Positions 1 through 8,070 of a stretch of DNA of 64,000 bases are shown in pieces. The notes under the pieces were generated by a model. It did not search any database, was not told the DNA's origin, and saw nothing but the letters and a program-made list of their open reading frames with translations. Positions within the stretch are counted from its first letter, which is position 1; every line of letters begins with the position of its first letter. Source of the stretch: JAHECW01 sp964641415 (GTDB lineage Bacteria; Acidobacteriota; Thermoanaerobaculia; Thermoanaerobaculales; Sulfomarinibacteraceae); assembly GCA_964641415.1 (NCBI GenBank), contig CAZXMW010000011.1:22934-86933 (forward strand), in the 5' to 3' direction. The translations under genes and the position numbers were made by a program.

Positions 1-160
1 CGTGACCGAAGATCGGGTACGGCGGCGGCAGACAGGAGGCGAGACTGGGGAACAGGTCGCGCCAGCCGCCGGCGATCTCGTCCGGGGTCAGCGCCACCGG
101 ATGGCGCAGCTCCTCGGCAAGCACGAGCCGGAACAGGCCTGCGTTCGGGGTCGTCTCCAC
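1..160 (-). CDS. N-terminal fragment of unrecognised protein, cut by window edge
   Basis: A reverse-strand frame starts with GTG at 160 and stays open to the window edge, giving 53 residues that begin METTPNAGLFRLVLAEELRH. The composition is that of a real protein rather than an antisense artefact: a leucine-rich helix is followed by a proline-rich loop. A TAGAAT hexamer (167-172) ends exactly six bases before the GTG and there is no Shine-Dalgarno sequence, so a leaderless transcript is likely. It is divergent from the cNMP-binding gene at 236. I do not recognise the family from this fragment. Confidence 0.55.
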   Translation of the reverse strand, partial: METTPNAGLFRLVLAEELRHPVALTPDEIAGGWRDLFPSLASCLPPPYPIFGH

Positions 161-166
161 CCGTCG

Positions 167-228
167 ATTCTACCCCGCATCGCCGCTTCAGGACGGGAGA
201 TTGTGTTGTGTGAAAGCGGTGGGATAAT
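167..228. promoter_or_regulatory. Divergent leaderless-type promoters
   Basis: On the reverse strand TAGAAT (167-172) lies six bases before the GTG start at 160. On the forward strand TTGTGT (201-206), a 16-base spacer and GATAAT (223-228) lie seven bases before the ATG at 236. Neither start has a purine-rich ribosome binding site, so both mRNAs should begin at or very near the start codon. Inferred from sequence only. Confidence 0.5.
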
Positions 229-235
229 AGACTCG

Positions 236-1246
236 ATGCAACAGGAAGAACTTGCCCGGGCGATTGCCGAGAGCCCTTTTTTCAAGGCCATGGTGTCCGA
301 TGTCCGGGCGTCGTTGGCGGACCACGGTCGGATCGTGGTCCACGGCAACGACGAGACGTTGTTTCGGCCGAAGCAGCCGGCCTCGGCGCTGTACATGGTC
401 CTCGAGGGAGTGGTCGAGATCAGCCGTGAGATCGAAGAGGGCGAGGGACCCAAGCCGGTTGCCTATCTGGGCCCGGGCGCGGTGCTCGGCGAGAGCAAGG
501 TCATCACCGGTACTGCGCTCAAGAGCAAGGCGCGGTTTCCCGAGGGCGGCTCGACGGTCCAGTGGTCGCGACCGCTGGTGCTTCGGATGGTCTACGACTC
601 GCGCGACTTCGCGCTGCATTACCTGCAGAACATGGCGCGCCGGCTCGAGGGCACGTTCGCGAGCCTCGACTCGCGCGGCAGCAGCAACCTCGGTGGCATG
701 CTCGACCACTTCGACCTGCCGACGATTCTTCAGACGGTGGTCGAGTCCGGAGCGAACGGGGTGGTTGAGATCCGTGACGCCGAAAGCGACACCTTCGGCG
801 CCGTGTACACCAGAAACCGGCGGGTCGGTCCGATCCTGTGCGGCACCCTGTCCGGCGAGGAGGCGTTCATCGAGATCCTGGTATCGCCGCCGAACAGCGG
901 GACCTTCCGGTTTTCGAGCATCTCGACCCGGGAAGCGACCGAGGAGTCATACCCGCTGCAGCCGCTGCTCTTCGAGGCGGTTCGGGTCAAGGACGAGTTC
1001 GTACGTTTTGCCGACGAGGTGCCGCCTGGAGCGATTCTGCGCCACACCGGACGCCAACCGGCGAGCGACAAGCTGCTGGTCGAGCGGATCCTGACCCAGG
1101 TCAAGACCCGGCCGCTCGGCTGGGGCGCGGTCGCCGACCGGCTGCCGTACAGTCGGGGGCGCGTGGCGCTCGCGGTTCGCGACCTCCTGCTGTCCGAGGT
1201 GCTCGAGACCGACGTCGTCTATCGGGTCAGCGGCACCGCCGGCTGA
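236..1246 (+). CDS. Cyclic-nucleotide-binding-like / DUF4388 regulator
   Basis: 336 residues. Residues about 15-145 look like a cNMP-binding (CAP-type) beta-roll, with the turn YLGPGAVLGE. Residues about 150-255 resemble DUF4388 (PATAN), a domain common in deltaproteobacterial and acidobacterial regulators (LPTILQTVVESGANGVVEI, then a hydrophobic strand pattern). The last 55 residues look like a small helical, winged-helix-like region. The open frame continues further upstream, but that part is antisense to the divergent gene. I chose ATG 236 because a GATAAT -10 box ends seven bases before it. Probably a cytoplasmic sensor or adaptor, perhaps for a cyclic nucleotide; the ligand and output cannot be read from the sequence. 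It lies 61 bases before the kinase gene. Confidence 0.8.
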   Translation: MQQEELARAIAESPFFKAMVSDVRASLADHGRIVVHGNDETLFRPKQPASALYMVLEGVVEISREIEEGEGPKPVAYLGPGAVLGESKVITGTALKSKARFPEGGSTVQWSRPLVLRMVYDSRDFALHYLQNMARRLEGTFASLDSRGSSNLGGMLDHFDLPTILQTVVESGANGVVEIRDAESDTFGAVYTRNRRVGPILCGTLSGEEAFIEILVSPPNSGTFRFSSISTREATEESYPLQPLLFEAVRVKDEFVRFADEVPPGAILRHTGRQPASDKLLVERILTQVKTRPLGWGAVADRLPYSRGRVALAVRDLLLSEVLETDVVYRVSGTAG

Positions 1247-1295
1247 AACCGCACCCGGAGCGGGCAACGCCGGGCGCCGGCGCCTCGGCCACGCC

Positions 1296-1301
1296 TATAC
1301 T
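1296..1301 (+). promoter_or_regulatory. -10 box for leaderless histidine kinase mRNA
   Basis: TATACT ends six bases before the GTG start at 1308. No -35 match is obvious at the expected distance and there is no Shine-Dalgarno sequence between box and start. Confidence 0.45.
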
Positions 1302-1307
1302 GAGATC

Positions 1308-3980
1308 GTGCTGATACGTCGATCTCTGTTGACGGTCGTGGCCGTGGCCATGGTCCTGGCGGGCGGTTGGTCGGTCACCAAGACCGTTCGCAGCTTTTTC
1401 CGGCTCGACTTCCCGGTTCGCTGGCTTGAAAAGGCGATCGTCGTCGACGAGGTCCCGTCAGCGTCGTCGGCCGCCGCGGCCGGGCTCGTCGCCGGCGACG
1501 CCGTCGTCGCGGTGGACGGAATCCAGATCGCGGGCCTCGAGGACCCGATCTTCCTGCTCGCCGGCGGCGACGAGCACCGGCTCACCGTGCGGTCGGCCGA
1601 CGGCGCGCTGCGCGAGGTGGATTTCCGACCGCCGCCGCCCGACATCGAGCCGGTCTACCTGGCTCGGTGCTCGGTCGGACTGCTGGCGCTGCTCTGCGGT
1701 CTGCTGGTGGTCTGGAAGACCGACCGGCGCGAGGCGCCGGTGCTGCTGCTCATCGCCTGCGCCTCGCTGGCGTTGGGCACGGTTCCGAACCGGATCGCAG
1801 CGCAGCGCGAGGAGCTCCAGATCCTGCACCGGGTCGCCGGCGCGACGCTGCCGTTTCTGATCGCCCGCTTTTTCCTGATGTTCCCCGAGCGCCGGATCTC
1901 GCTCTGGGTGCTCGATCTGATCACCGTGATCTCGGCGGTCGCCGGCGGATTCACCGCCGTGTCGCCGAACGCAGAGGGCTGGTGGCCGGTGTTCAGAACG
2001 CTGCTGCGGGCCGTGTTCACCACCGCGCTGGTCCTCGGGATCACGCTCAACGTGGTTCGCTGGTGGCAGGCCTCGACCAACGCGCGGATTCGGCGACAGA
2101 TCGAGTGGGCCGCCCTCGGTCTGTTCGTCGGGCTCGCGCCGTGGGTGACCGTGATGTGGGCGCCGCGGCAGCTCGGTTTCGGAGTCGAACCGTTCTCCTG
2201 GATGATGGTCTTGCCGATGTCGGCGCTGCCGCTGGCGTTGGTGGCGGTCCTCATGGAGTACCGGCTGTGGGACCTCGAACCGATCGCCCGCGACGCGCTG
2301 TCGGCCACCCTGGTGCTGGTCGTCGGAGGCGTCGCCTTCGCCGGGATCAACCACCTGCTGGTCTCCTACGCGGCCGGCTACGGCGCGCTGCGGAATCTTT
2401 TCGCGTTCGCCACCGGTGTCCTGCTCGTGGTCCTGCTGCAGCCGATCCGCACCCGGGTGGGTCATTTCATCGAGCACTGGCTGTACCACGGCCGACGGCC
2501 GCCCAAGTGGCTCTTGACCCACGCGGCGCGCGACCTCGCGGAGGTCACTGATCCTCGAGAGCTGCTCACCCGGCTCGCCGCGACCCTGCGCGACGGCCTC
2601 GATTTCGACGTCGTGGCGACCTACCTGCTCGTCGGCGACGGGGTGTTCAGCCGGGTCAGCTCGGGCGAGACATTCGTTCCCGAGCAGCTGCCGGCGACCC
2701 TGGTCGATCGCCACTTTCCCGCCGCCGAGGAGCAGTCGCTGGTGGCTTCAGGCTACAGCGTGCGCCTGCCGATCGCGCGCATCGACACCGTCCACGGCCT
2801 GCTCTATCTCGGTCTGCGACGCGGTCTCTTCCCGCTCGGGAGCGAGGCCCAGGATCTGGTCGAAGCGTTTACCGCCCAGGCGGCTGTCGCACTCGAGAGC
2901 GCACGCTACCTCGATGATCTTCGCCGGCAGGCGGAGGAGTACCGGATTCTGCACGCCAACACCCAGCGCATCATCGAGTCGTCGGCGGCGGCGATCCTGG
3001 TCTGCGACGCCTCCGGCCGCATTCTCTCGGCGAACATTCGTGCCGCGGCGATTTTCGGCGTCGCAGCGACGGCGCTGATCTCCGAGCCGCTCGCCGCCCT
3101 GGTCGAGCTGCCCGAGTCGTGGCGGGACACCCTGCCGTTGCAGGCGGTCAATGCCGAGGGCCGGACCCGTGGCGAGAGTCAACGGCGCGTGGTCATGGCG
3201 GTGTCCCTGCTCGAGCTGGAGACCGGCAGCTTCAACGGGCGCGTCGTCGTGCTCCAGGACGTCACCGAGCTGCGCGAGCTCCAGGATCGGATTCGCGAGC
3301 AGGAGCGGCTGGCCGCTCTCGGTCGGCTCGCGTCGGGGCTGGCCCACGAGATCAACACGCCGTTGACCGGAATCGCGTCATTCGCCCAGCTGCTCGGCGA
3401 CATGACCTCCACCGACGACCCGCGGGCGTCGCTGGTCTCCAAGCTGGTCGACCAGAGCTTTCGGGTGTCGCGGATCGTCGCCAATCTGCGCGAGGCGATC
3501 CGCGGCGGCAGTGAGAGCGTCACTGTGCTCGATGCCGCCGAGATCGCCCGAGCGGCGGCGCACGAAACCGCCCGGTCCATGTCCGCCTCGGATCGGCTCG
3601 AGCTCGACCTGGACGGTCCAGTCATGGTCGTCGCCGCCACGGGTCCGGTGGAGCTCGCGGTTGCCAACATGGTACGCAACGCCCTCGAGGCGAGCTCGGC
3701 CGGCGACCCGGTTCGGGTGGCGCTGGCCGAGCAGGGCCACTGGGCCGAGATCCGGGTCGAGGATCGTGGGCCCGGCATCCCCGACGAAGATCTGGAGAAG
3801 GTCTTCGAGCCGTTCTTCACGACCAAGAACGACCGCGGCGGAACCGGGCTGGGGCTCGCCATCACGCGTGATATGATCGCCAATCTCGGGGGTGAGGTCA
3901 GCCTTGAAAACCTCGTCGGCGGGGGCGCTCGCGCGACGATACGACTGCAACGATGGAAGGAGCCGGAAGTGTCCTCGTGA
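1308..3980 (+). CDS. PDZ-containing membrane sensor histidine kinase (GAF, PAS)
   Basis: 890 residues. An N-terminal hydrophobic segment is followed by a PDZ-like domain (about 30-105, with AGLVAGDAVVAVDG), then eight or nine membrane helices up to about 390, a GAF-like domain (about 400-540), a PAS domain (about 550-650), HisKA with the phospho-acceptor His680 in LAHEINTP, and an HATPase domain with N box (NMVRNALEAS), G1 (DRGPGIPDE) and G2 (GGTGLGLAI) motifs. All residues needed for autophosphorylation seem present. Start is GTG 1308, just behind a TATACT box. The last 28 bases overlap the response regulator at 3953, so the two are translationally coupled and almost certainly partners. A periplasmic PDZ in front of many membrane helices suggests sensing of envelope proteins or peptides, which is inference. 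Confidence 0.9.
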   Translation: MLIRRSLLTVVAVAMVLAGGWSVTKTVRSFFRLDFPVRWLEKAIVVDEVPSASSAAAAGLVAGDAVVAVDGIQIAGLEDPIFLLAGGDEHRLTVRSADGALREVDFRPPPPDIEPVYLARCSVGLLALLCGLLVVWKTDRREAPVLLLIACASLALGTVPNRIAAQREELQILHRVAGATLPFLIARFFLMFPERRISLWVLDLITVISAVAGGFTAVSPNAEGWWPVFRTLLRAVFTTALVLGITLNVVRWWQASTNARIRRQIEWAALGLFVGLAPWVTVMWAPRQLGFGVEPFSWMMVLPMSALPLALVAVLMEYRLWDLEPIARDALSATLVLVVGGVAFAGINHLLVSYAAGYGALRNLFAFATGVLLVVLLQPIRTRVGHFIEHWLYHGRRPPKWLLTHAARDLAEVTDPRELLTRLAATLRDGLDFDVVATYLLVGDGVFSRVSSGETFVPEQLPATLVDRHFPAAEEQSLVASGYSVRLPIARIDTVHGLLYLGLRRGLFPLGSEAQDLVEAFTAQAAVALESARYLDDLRRQAEEYRILHANTQRIIESSAAAILVCDASGRILSANIRAAAIFGVAATALISEPLAALVELPESWRDTLPLQAVNAEGRTRGESQRRVVMAVSLLELETGSFNGRVVVLQDVTELRELQDRIREQERLAALGRLASGLAHEINTPLTGIASFAQLLGDMTSTDDPRASLVSKLVDQSFRVSRIVANLREAIRGGSESVTVLDAAEIARAAAHETARSMSASDRLELDLDGPVMVVAATGPVELAVANMVRNALEASSAGDPVRVALAEQGHWAEIRVEDRGPGIPDEDLEKVFEPFFTTKNDRGGTGLGLAITRDMIANLGGEVSLENLVGGGARATIRLQRWKEPEVSS

Positions 3981-5332
3981 TCGACGACGAGCCCGTCCTG
4001 CAGGACGTGCTCTCGACGCTGCTGCGCGGTGCCGGTTTCGAGTATCACGGGGCGACCTCGGCCGCGGACGGTCTTCGTCGGCTGCACGACGAGGAGATCG
4101 ACGTCGTCTTGCTCGACCTGATGCTGCCCGATCGACCGGGCCTCGAGCTGCTGCCCGAGATCAAGGCCCACGACGCCCATCTTCCGGTCGTGGTGATCAC
4201 CGCGTACTCGTCGGTCGAGTCGGCCATCGAGGCCATGCGGCTCGGCGCCTTCCACTACGTCCCCAAGCCGTTCAAGAACGAGGAGGTCCTCCACCTGGTC
4301 CGCCGGGCGGCTGAGCGGCGGAGGCTCCAGGTCGAGAACCTGCAGCTGCGCAGCCGGCTCGAGGGCATGGGCGAGATCGTCGGCACCAGCCGTCGGATGC
4401 AGGAGGTCTATGAGCTCATCCGACGGGCGGCGCCCGCCCGGTCGAACATTCTGATCACCGGAGAGTCGGGCACCGGCAAGGAGCTCGTGGCCCGGGCGGT
4501 CCACCGTTTGAGCCCGCGCCGGGGGGAGCCGTTCGTTCCGGTCCACACCAGTGCGATCCCGTCCGACCTGCTCGAGTCGACCCTGTTCGGCCACGTCAAG
4601 GGCGCCTTTACCGGCGCTGTTTCGAGCCGCAAGGGTCTGTTCGAGGCCGCACACGGGGGGACGCTCTTTCTCGACGAGGTGGGCACCGTCAGCCTCGAGA
4701 CCCAGACCAAGCTGCTCCGGGTGGTCCAGGAACGCGAGATCCGCCGCGTCGGCGGTGTCGACGCCCGACCGATCGACGTTCGTCTGGTCGCTGCGACCAA
4801 CGTCGACCTGTGGGCCGAGGTCCAGGAGGGCCGGCTGCGCGAGGATCTCTACTACCGGCTCAACGTGATCACCATCGATCTGCCGCCGCTGCGCGAGCGC
4901 CGTGAGGACATCCCGCTGCTGGTCGCCCACTTCCTGCAGATCTACACCGAGGAGAACGACCGCAACGTGCTCGGGTTCACGCCCGAGGCGATCGACGCGC
5001 TCGCCGAGTACTCGTGGCCGGGAAACGTCCGAGAGCTCGAGAACACGGTCGAGCGGGCGGTGGTGCTGAGTCGGGGCGAGACCATCGAGCTCGACGAGCT
5101 GCCCCAGGCGCTGCGGGCGGCCGACCTCGACGACGTCGTGCTGTCCGAGATTCCCGAGGGCGGCCTCGACTTCCGGGTCGCCGTGGCGGGCTTCCAGACC
5201 CAGCTGATCCGACAGGCCCTGCGTCAGTCGGGCGGAGTCCAGCGCCAGGCGGCGCGCCTGCTCAAGCTCAGTCCGACCACGCTCAACGAGATGGTCCACC
5301 GCTTCGGTTTGGCCGACTCGGGCGATCGGTGA
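3953..5332 (+). CDS. Sigma-54-dependent response regulator, NtrC family
   Basis: 459 residues. Receiver domain at 1-120 with phospho-acceptor Asp55 in VVLLDLMLPD; AAA+ domain with Walker A GESGTGKE (about 170) and the sigma-54 contact loop GAFTGA (217-222); a C-terminal Fis-type helix-turn-helix that ends QRQAARLLKLSPTTLNEMV. Activators of this type, once phosphorylated, oligomerise and remodel the sigma-54 RNA polymerase closed complex. It overlaps the PDZ histidine kinase gene by 28 bases. Its targets are not evident; I saw no convincing -24/-12 promoter in the window. One oddity is that the usual ESELFGHEKGAFTGA reads ESTLFGHVKGAFTGA here, with the core hexapeptide intact. Confidence 0.95.
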   Translation: MEGAGSVLVIDDEPVLQDVLSTLLRGAGFEYHGATSAADGLRRLHDEEIDVVLLDLMLPDRPGLELLPEIKAHDAHLPVVVITAYSSVESAIEAMRLGAFHYVPKPFKNEEVLHLVRRAAERRRLQVENLQLRSRLEGMGEIVGTSRRMQEVYELIRRAAPARSNILITGESGTGKELVARAVHRLSPRRGEPFVPVHTSAIPSDLLESTLFGHVKGAFTGAVSSRKGLFEAAHGGTLFLDEVGTVSLETQTKLLRVVQEREIRRVGGVDARPIDVRLVAATNVDLWAEVQEGRLREDLYYRLNVITIDLPPLRERREDIPLLVAHFLQIYTEENDRNVLGFTPEAIDALAEYSWPGNVRELENTVERAVVLSRGETIELDELPQALRAADLDDVVLSEIPEGGLDFRVAVAGFQTQLIRQALRQSGGVQRQAARLLKLSPTTLNEMVHRFGLADSGDR

Positions 5333-5635
5333 AGCGGCGGTTGTAACCTTTCGTGAGGTTGCGACGTATTTTCAGGTGCATCGCAACCTCCTCCTGTTGG
5401 CGGCCCCGCACCCCCCGCGGGGCCGTCAGCGTCTTCAGGGGCCGACCCGAAGGGCTCGTGAGCTGTCTTCCACGGCCGAAGATGGATCCGCCGCAGACTT
5501 TCCTCACCCTGGGATGCTCACCTCGAAGCGAAGCGGAGAGACGCAGGCCGCGATAAGGGGCCGGCGAACGTGCTGTCAGGATCGAGGACGGCGACTCCGG
5601 GGAGAAACGGTCAGGATCGGCGCCGCGTCCGAGGA
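5333..5635. other. Structured intergenic region between convergent genes
   Basis: No credible gene in 303 bases. It holds two perfect hairpins close together: a 10-bp stem (5355-5364 with 5381-5390, 16-base loop) and a 9-bp G+C stem (5401-5409 with 5417-5425, seven-base loop). More short pairings follow, such as CCC-GAA-GGG near 5447. The hairpins could end transcription of both convergent genes, but no T-tract follows them. A small RNA read on the reverse strand downstream of mnmA is possible; it matches no RNA family I know. Confidence 0.5.
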
Positions 5636-6697
5636 TCAGGGTAGGGAGATCGCTCCGCCACCGAGGCATTCCTCGCCGTCGTAGAAGACCGCGTACTGCC
5701 CCGGCGCCACTCCGGCATCGGCAACGTCCATCTTGACTTCCAGCCCGCCGCCCGGGCTCGGAGTGAGTGTGCAGCCGACCATGACCGGGGCGTGCCGCAG
5801 CCGGAGCTCGAGGCGGTTGCTGCGAGGCGGCCCGGCGATCCAGTGTGGCGCGGTGACTCGGAACCGGTCCCGGGCGTGCTCCGCGAGCGCGTCGAGATGC
5901 GCGACCCATACGGTGTTCGACCGCCGGTCCTTGCCGACGACGTACCACGGGCCGCCCGACAGCCCGAGCCCCCTGCGCTGACCGATGGTGTGGAACCACA
6001 GACCACGGTGCATGCCGAGCTGCTCGCCCGATTCGACGTTCCGGACCGGTCCCTCGTCGTGGCCCAGGTGATGTCCGACGAACTCGTCATAGGGCACGCG
6101 ACCGAGAAAGCAGATGCCCTGGCTGTCCGGCCGGTCGGCATTGGGCAGCGCCAGCCGGCGGGCCTCGGCGCGGACCTCCGCCTTGGTCATGTCGCCGATG
6201 GGAAACCGGCAGCGCTGCAGCTGGTCCTGGGTCAGCTGACTCAGAAAGTAGGTCTGGTCCTTGACCGGGTCAGCGCCCGTGAGCAGCCGGGACGGCGGCG
6301 CCGAGTGGTCGACCCGGGCGTGGTGGCCGCTGGCGACAGCATCGAACGACGGACCGACCCGGTCGAGGAACGCGCCGAACTTGATCCAGCGGTTGCACAG
6401 GACATCCGGGCTCGGTGTTCGACCGGCCTCGAGCTCGCCGATACTCAAGCCGACGACGCGTTCGTGATACTCGCGCTGGAGCGGGACGACCTCGAGCGGC
6501 ACGCAGAGCTTCGAGCAGACCTCCCGCACGTGCTGGAGGTCCTCCTCCCATGGACAGCGGCCGAGGAACGCGAGCTCGTCCTCGAGCCAGATCTTGAGGT
6601 AGAACGCCCGGAGCTCGCGCTCACCGGCCCCGACCAGCTTGGCGAGCGCCACCGACGAGTCCACCCCACCGGACACGAGAACCGCAATCGTGGTCAT
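5636..6697 (-). CDS. mnmA: tRNA-specific 2-thiouridylase MnmA
   Basis: 353 residues, the usual family length. MnmA makes the 2-thio group of wobble uridine in Lys, Glu and Gln tRNAs by adenylating U34 and transferring persulfide sulfur. The ATP pyrophosphatase P-loop SGGVDSS is at residues 9-15, the first catalytic cysteine is Cys101 in DVLCNRWIKFG, and the second is Cys196 in DSQGICFLGR. The tRNA-recognition stretch DQTYFLSQL is also present. It is cytoplasmic. It is read convergently with the NtrC-type gene and sits downstream of the zinc-ribbon gene in the same direction, separated by a long palindrome at 6713-6761. All key residues are intact. Confidence 0.95.
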   Translation of the reverse strand: MTTIAVLVSGGVDSSVALAKLVGAGERELRAFYLKIWLEDELAFLGRCPWEEDLQHVREVCSKLCVPLEVVPLQREYHERVVGLSIGELEAGRTPSPDVLCNRWIKFGAFLDRVGPSFDAVASGHHARVDHSAPPSRLLTGADPVKDQTYFLSQLTQDQLQRCRFPIGDMTKAEVRAEARRLALPNADRPDSQGICFLGRVPYDEFVGHHLGHDEGPVRNVESGEQLGMHRGLWFHTIGQRRGLGLSGGPWYVVGKDRRSNTVWVAHLDALAEHARDRFRVTAPHWIAGPPRSNRLELRLRHAPVMVGCTLTPSPGGGLEVKMDVADAGVAPGQYAVFYDGEECLGGGAISLP

Positions 6698-6712
6698 TCA
6701 GTTGCTGCCATT

Positions 6713-6761
6713 TTCTTTTTTCGCCCCCGGTTTCGCCGCAAAACCGGGGACGAAAAAAGAA
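6713..6761. repeat. Long palindrome, T-run outside / A-run outside, not terminator-like
   Basis: The arms 6713-6733 and 6741-6761 pair over 21 positions with one mismatch (6724 against 6750) around a seven-base loop. The order is T-run, G+C core, loop, G+C core, A-run, in both reading directions, the reverse of an intrinsic terminator (A-run first, T-run last). It sits between the zinc-ribbon gene and mnmA, 16 bases upstream of the mnmA start. Confidence 0.7.
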
Positions 6762-6779
6762 CCTCGAGCCGGCACGACA

Positions 6780-7178
6780 TTACCGCATGTACTTCAGATG
6801 AACGAGGTGCTCGAGGTACCGGTCGGTGTGGACGCCGTGGTCGGTCAGGAGCCCCTCCGCACTGACGACGAAGGTCGCCTCCTCACCGACGATCGGTGAA
6901 AAGTACACTCGGTGGCTTTCGCCGTGGCGGCTCATGTCGATGGCACAGAGCTGATCGGACAGCTCCGAGGCCAGGCCCGCGCCGCACACGGGACAGCTGA
7001 GCTCCCAGCTCGTTCCTTCGGACATGGTTTCCCCGTCGGGCAGGTCGACCTCGTAGTTGCCCGGCTGAGGGTGAAGTCCGATCAGGAGGCGCCGGTCGCC
7101 GCGCTCGGCCCGAAGGACAATTTCGTGCTCCGGGTTGAGCACGGCGTGACAGTGCGGGCACGTGTAGGTCCAGTCCAT
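6780..7178 (-). CDS. Zinc-ribbon protein of unknown function
   Basis: 132 residues. Two cysteine pairs, CPHC (7-10) and CPVC (62-65), can form one zinc ribbon that encloses a beta-rich stretch; the rest is a mixed domain rich in Glu, His and Tyr that resembles CpXC-type zinc proteins only loosely. There is no signal peptide, so it is probably cytoplasmic. The start ATG 7178 has GAGG six to seven bases upstream; a GTG two codons earlier overlaps that site and is less likely. It lies upstream of mnmA in the same direction, but the palindrome at 6713-6761 intervenes. Function not known. Confidence 0.75.
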   Translation of the reverse strand: MDWTYTCPHCHAVLNPEHEIVLRAERGDRRLLIGLHPQPGNYEVDLPDGETMSEGTSWELSCPVCGAGLASELSDQLCAIDMSRHGESHRVYFSPIVGEEATFVVSAEGLLTDHGVHTDRYLEHLVHLKYMR

Positions 7179-7212
7179 GACCACCTCGTCTCATCGAGGA
7201 TATCGTACTTCC

Positions 7213-7272
7213 CCGATCCCGATACCGATCCCGATCCCGATACCGATTCCGAAACCGTATCCGCACCCGTGA
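7213..7272. repeat. Hexanucleotide island 1 (CCGNNN)
   Basis: Ten consecutive hexamers of the form CCGNNN (CCGATC, CCGATA, CCGATC and so on) fill the gap between the SMUG1-type gene and the zinc-ribbon gene. The first three bases are invariant and the last three vary. Same class as the islands near 9561, 17053, 47036 and 63703. Confidence 0.8.
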
Positions 7273-7317
7273 CGACGACAGCGGATGCATCACCGGCGGT
7301 CGCGGAGTCCGCGCGGC

Positions 7318-8040
7318 TCAAGGCATCTCGACGCCGAGCTCCCGGAGCTGCTCGGTTGCAGCCTCCGCCCAGCCGCGGTTGGCGGCGGGCGATGCCGGGC
7401 TCGGGTGGAGAATCCGCCCGACGCGCGGACCATCCTTGCCCAGCGTGGCGACAGCGCGGCGCTGTGCAAAGGCGCCGATCCCGACGACCAGCTCCGGTTG
7501 GAGCACGTCGACACTCGCCCGCAGCGCTTCGTCGCAGAGCCCGAACAGCCGCTGTCGGTCGTCACGGGGCAGGCGGTCCGGTGTCAGGTTCCGGCCGGAC
7601 GCCGCGAGGAACTGGAGCGGGCAGTAGTTGCCGACGAAAAATGAGCCGAAGAAGCGCTCCGGATTTTCAAAGACCTCCGCCGCCCAGCCCCAGAGCCGCC
7701 GTCCGGAGACCTCGCTGCGCGGGCAGTCGGCGCCGAGAACCGGACGCTCCGGATGCTCCTCTGCGGGTCTCGAGACCCGGATCTCGAGCTCGAGCCAGTC
7801 GCGTACGGCGGCGATCTCCCCGAAGGGCACCCCGGTCTGGGCCATCCCCCAGGGCCCGGGGTTCATGCCGAGCAGGAGGGTGCCGCCGCGGCCGAAGCCG
7901 AACCGGTCGAGGTACGAGGCGTGGGTCGGCCAAGCGTAGTCGAGCGGATTGTAGACGTGGCTGACGGGCCCGGTAAACGACAAGCTGGAGACCTCGGTCT
8001 CCAGCTTGCGGGCGATTCCGATCAGGGAGCGAGCCGCCAT
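7318..8040 (-). CDS. SMUG1-type single-strand-selective uracil-DNA glycosylase
   Basis: 240 residues. The two family signatures are clear: the catalytic/water-positioning loop GMNPGPWGMAQTGVPFG (58-74) and the DNA-intercalation motif HPSPASPAANRGW (212-224). SMUG1 enzymes remove uracil and oxidised pyrimidines such as 5-hydroxymethyluracil, starting base-excision repair. SMUG1 is best known from animals; bacterial homologues occur in scattered lineages. The start ATG 8040 follows a TACCAT box (8049-8054) by eight bases with no Shine-Dalgarno sequence. It lies 30 bases downstream of the ECF sigma gene, so it could also be read through from that promoter, which would link repair to the stress regulon (inference). 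Confidence 0.93.
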   Translation of the reverse strand: MAARSLIGIARKLETEVSSLSFTGPVSHVYNPLDYAWPTHASYLDRFGFGRGGTLLLGMNPGPWGMAQTGVPFGEIAAVRDWLELEIRVSRPAEEHPERPVLGADCPRSEVSGRRLWGWAAEVFENPERFFGSFFVGNYCPLQFLAASGRNLTPDRLPRDDRQRLFGLCDEALRASVDVLQPELVVGIGAFAQRRAVATLGKDGPRVGRILHPSPASPAANRGWAEAATEQLRELGVEMP

Positions 8041-8070
8041 GGTTGGCGATGGTAGCAGCCCGGCGAAGAG

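Noticed and set aside
3179..5299. 706-codon reverse frame opposite the kinase/NtrC pair
   Set aside because: Low-complexity antisense product of high G+C; no domain, while the forward genes are certain.
5496..5505. Reverse-strand GAGGAAAGTC, as in the conserved start of RNase P RNA
   Set aside because: The remaining conserved blocks of RNase P RNA are missing and the gap is too short after this point.
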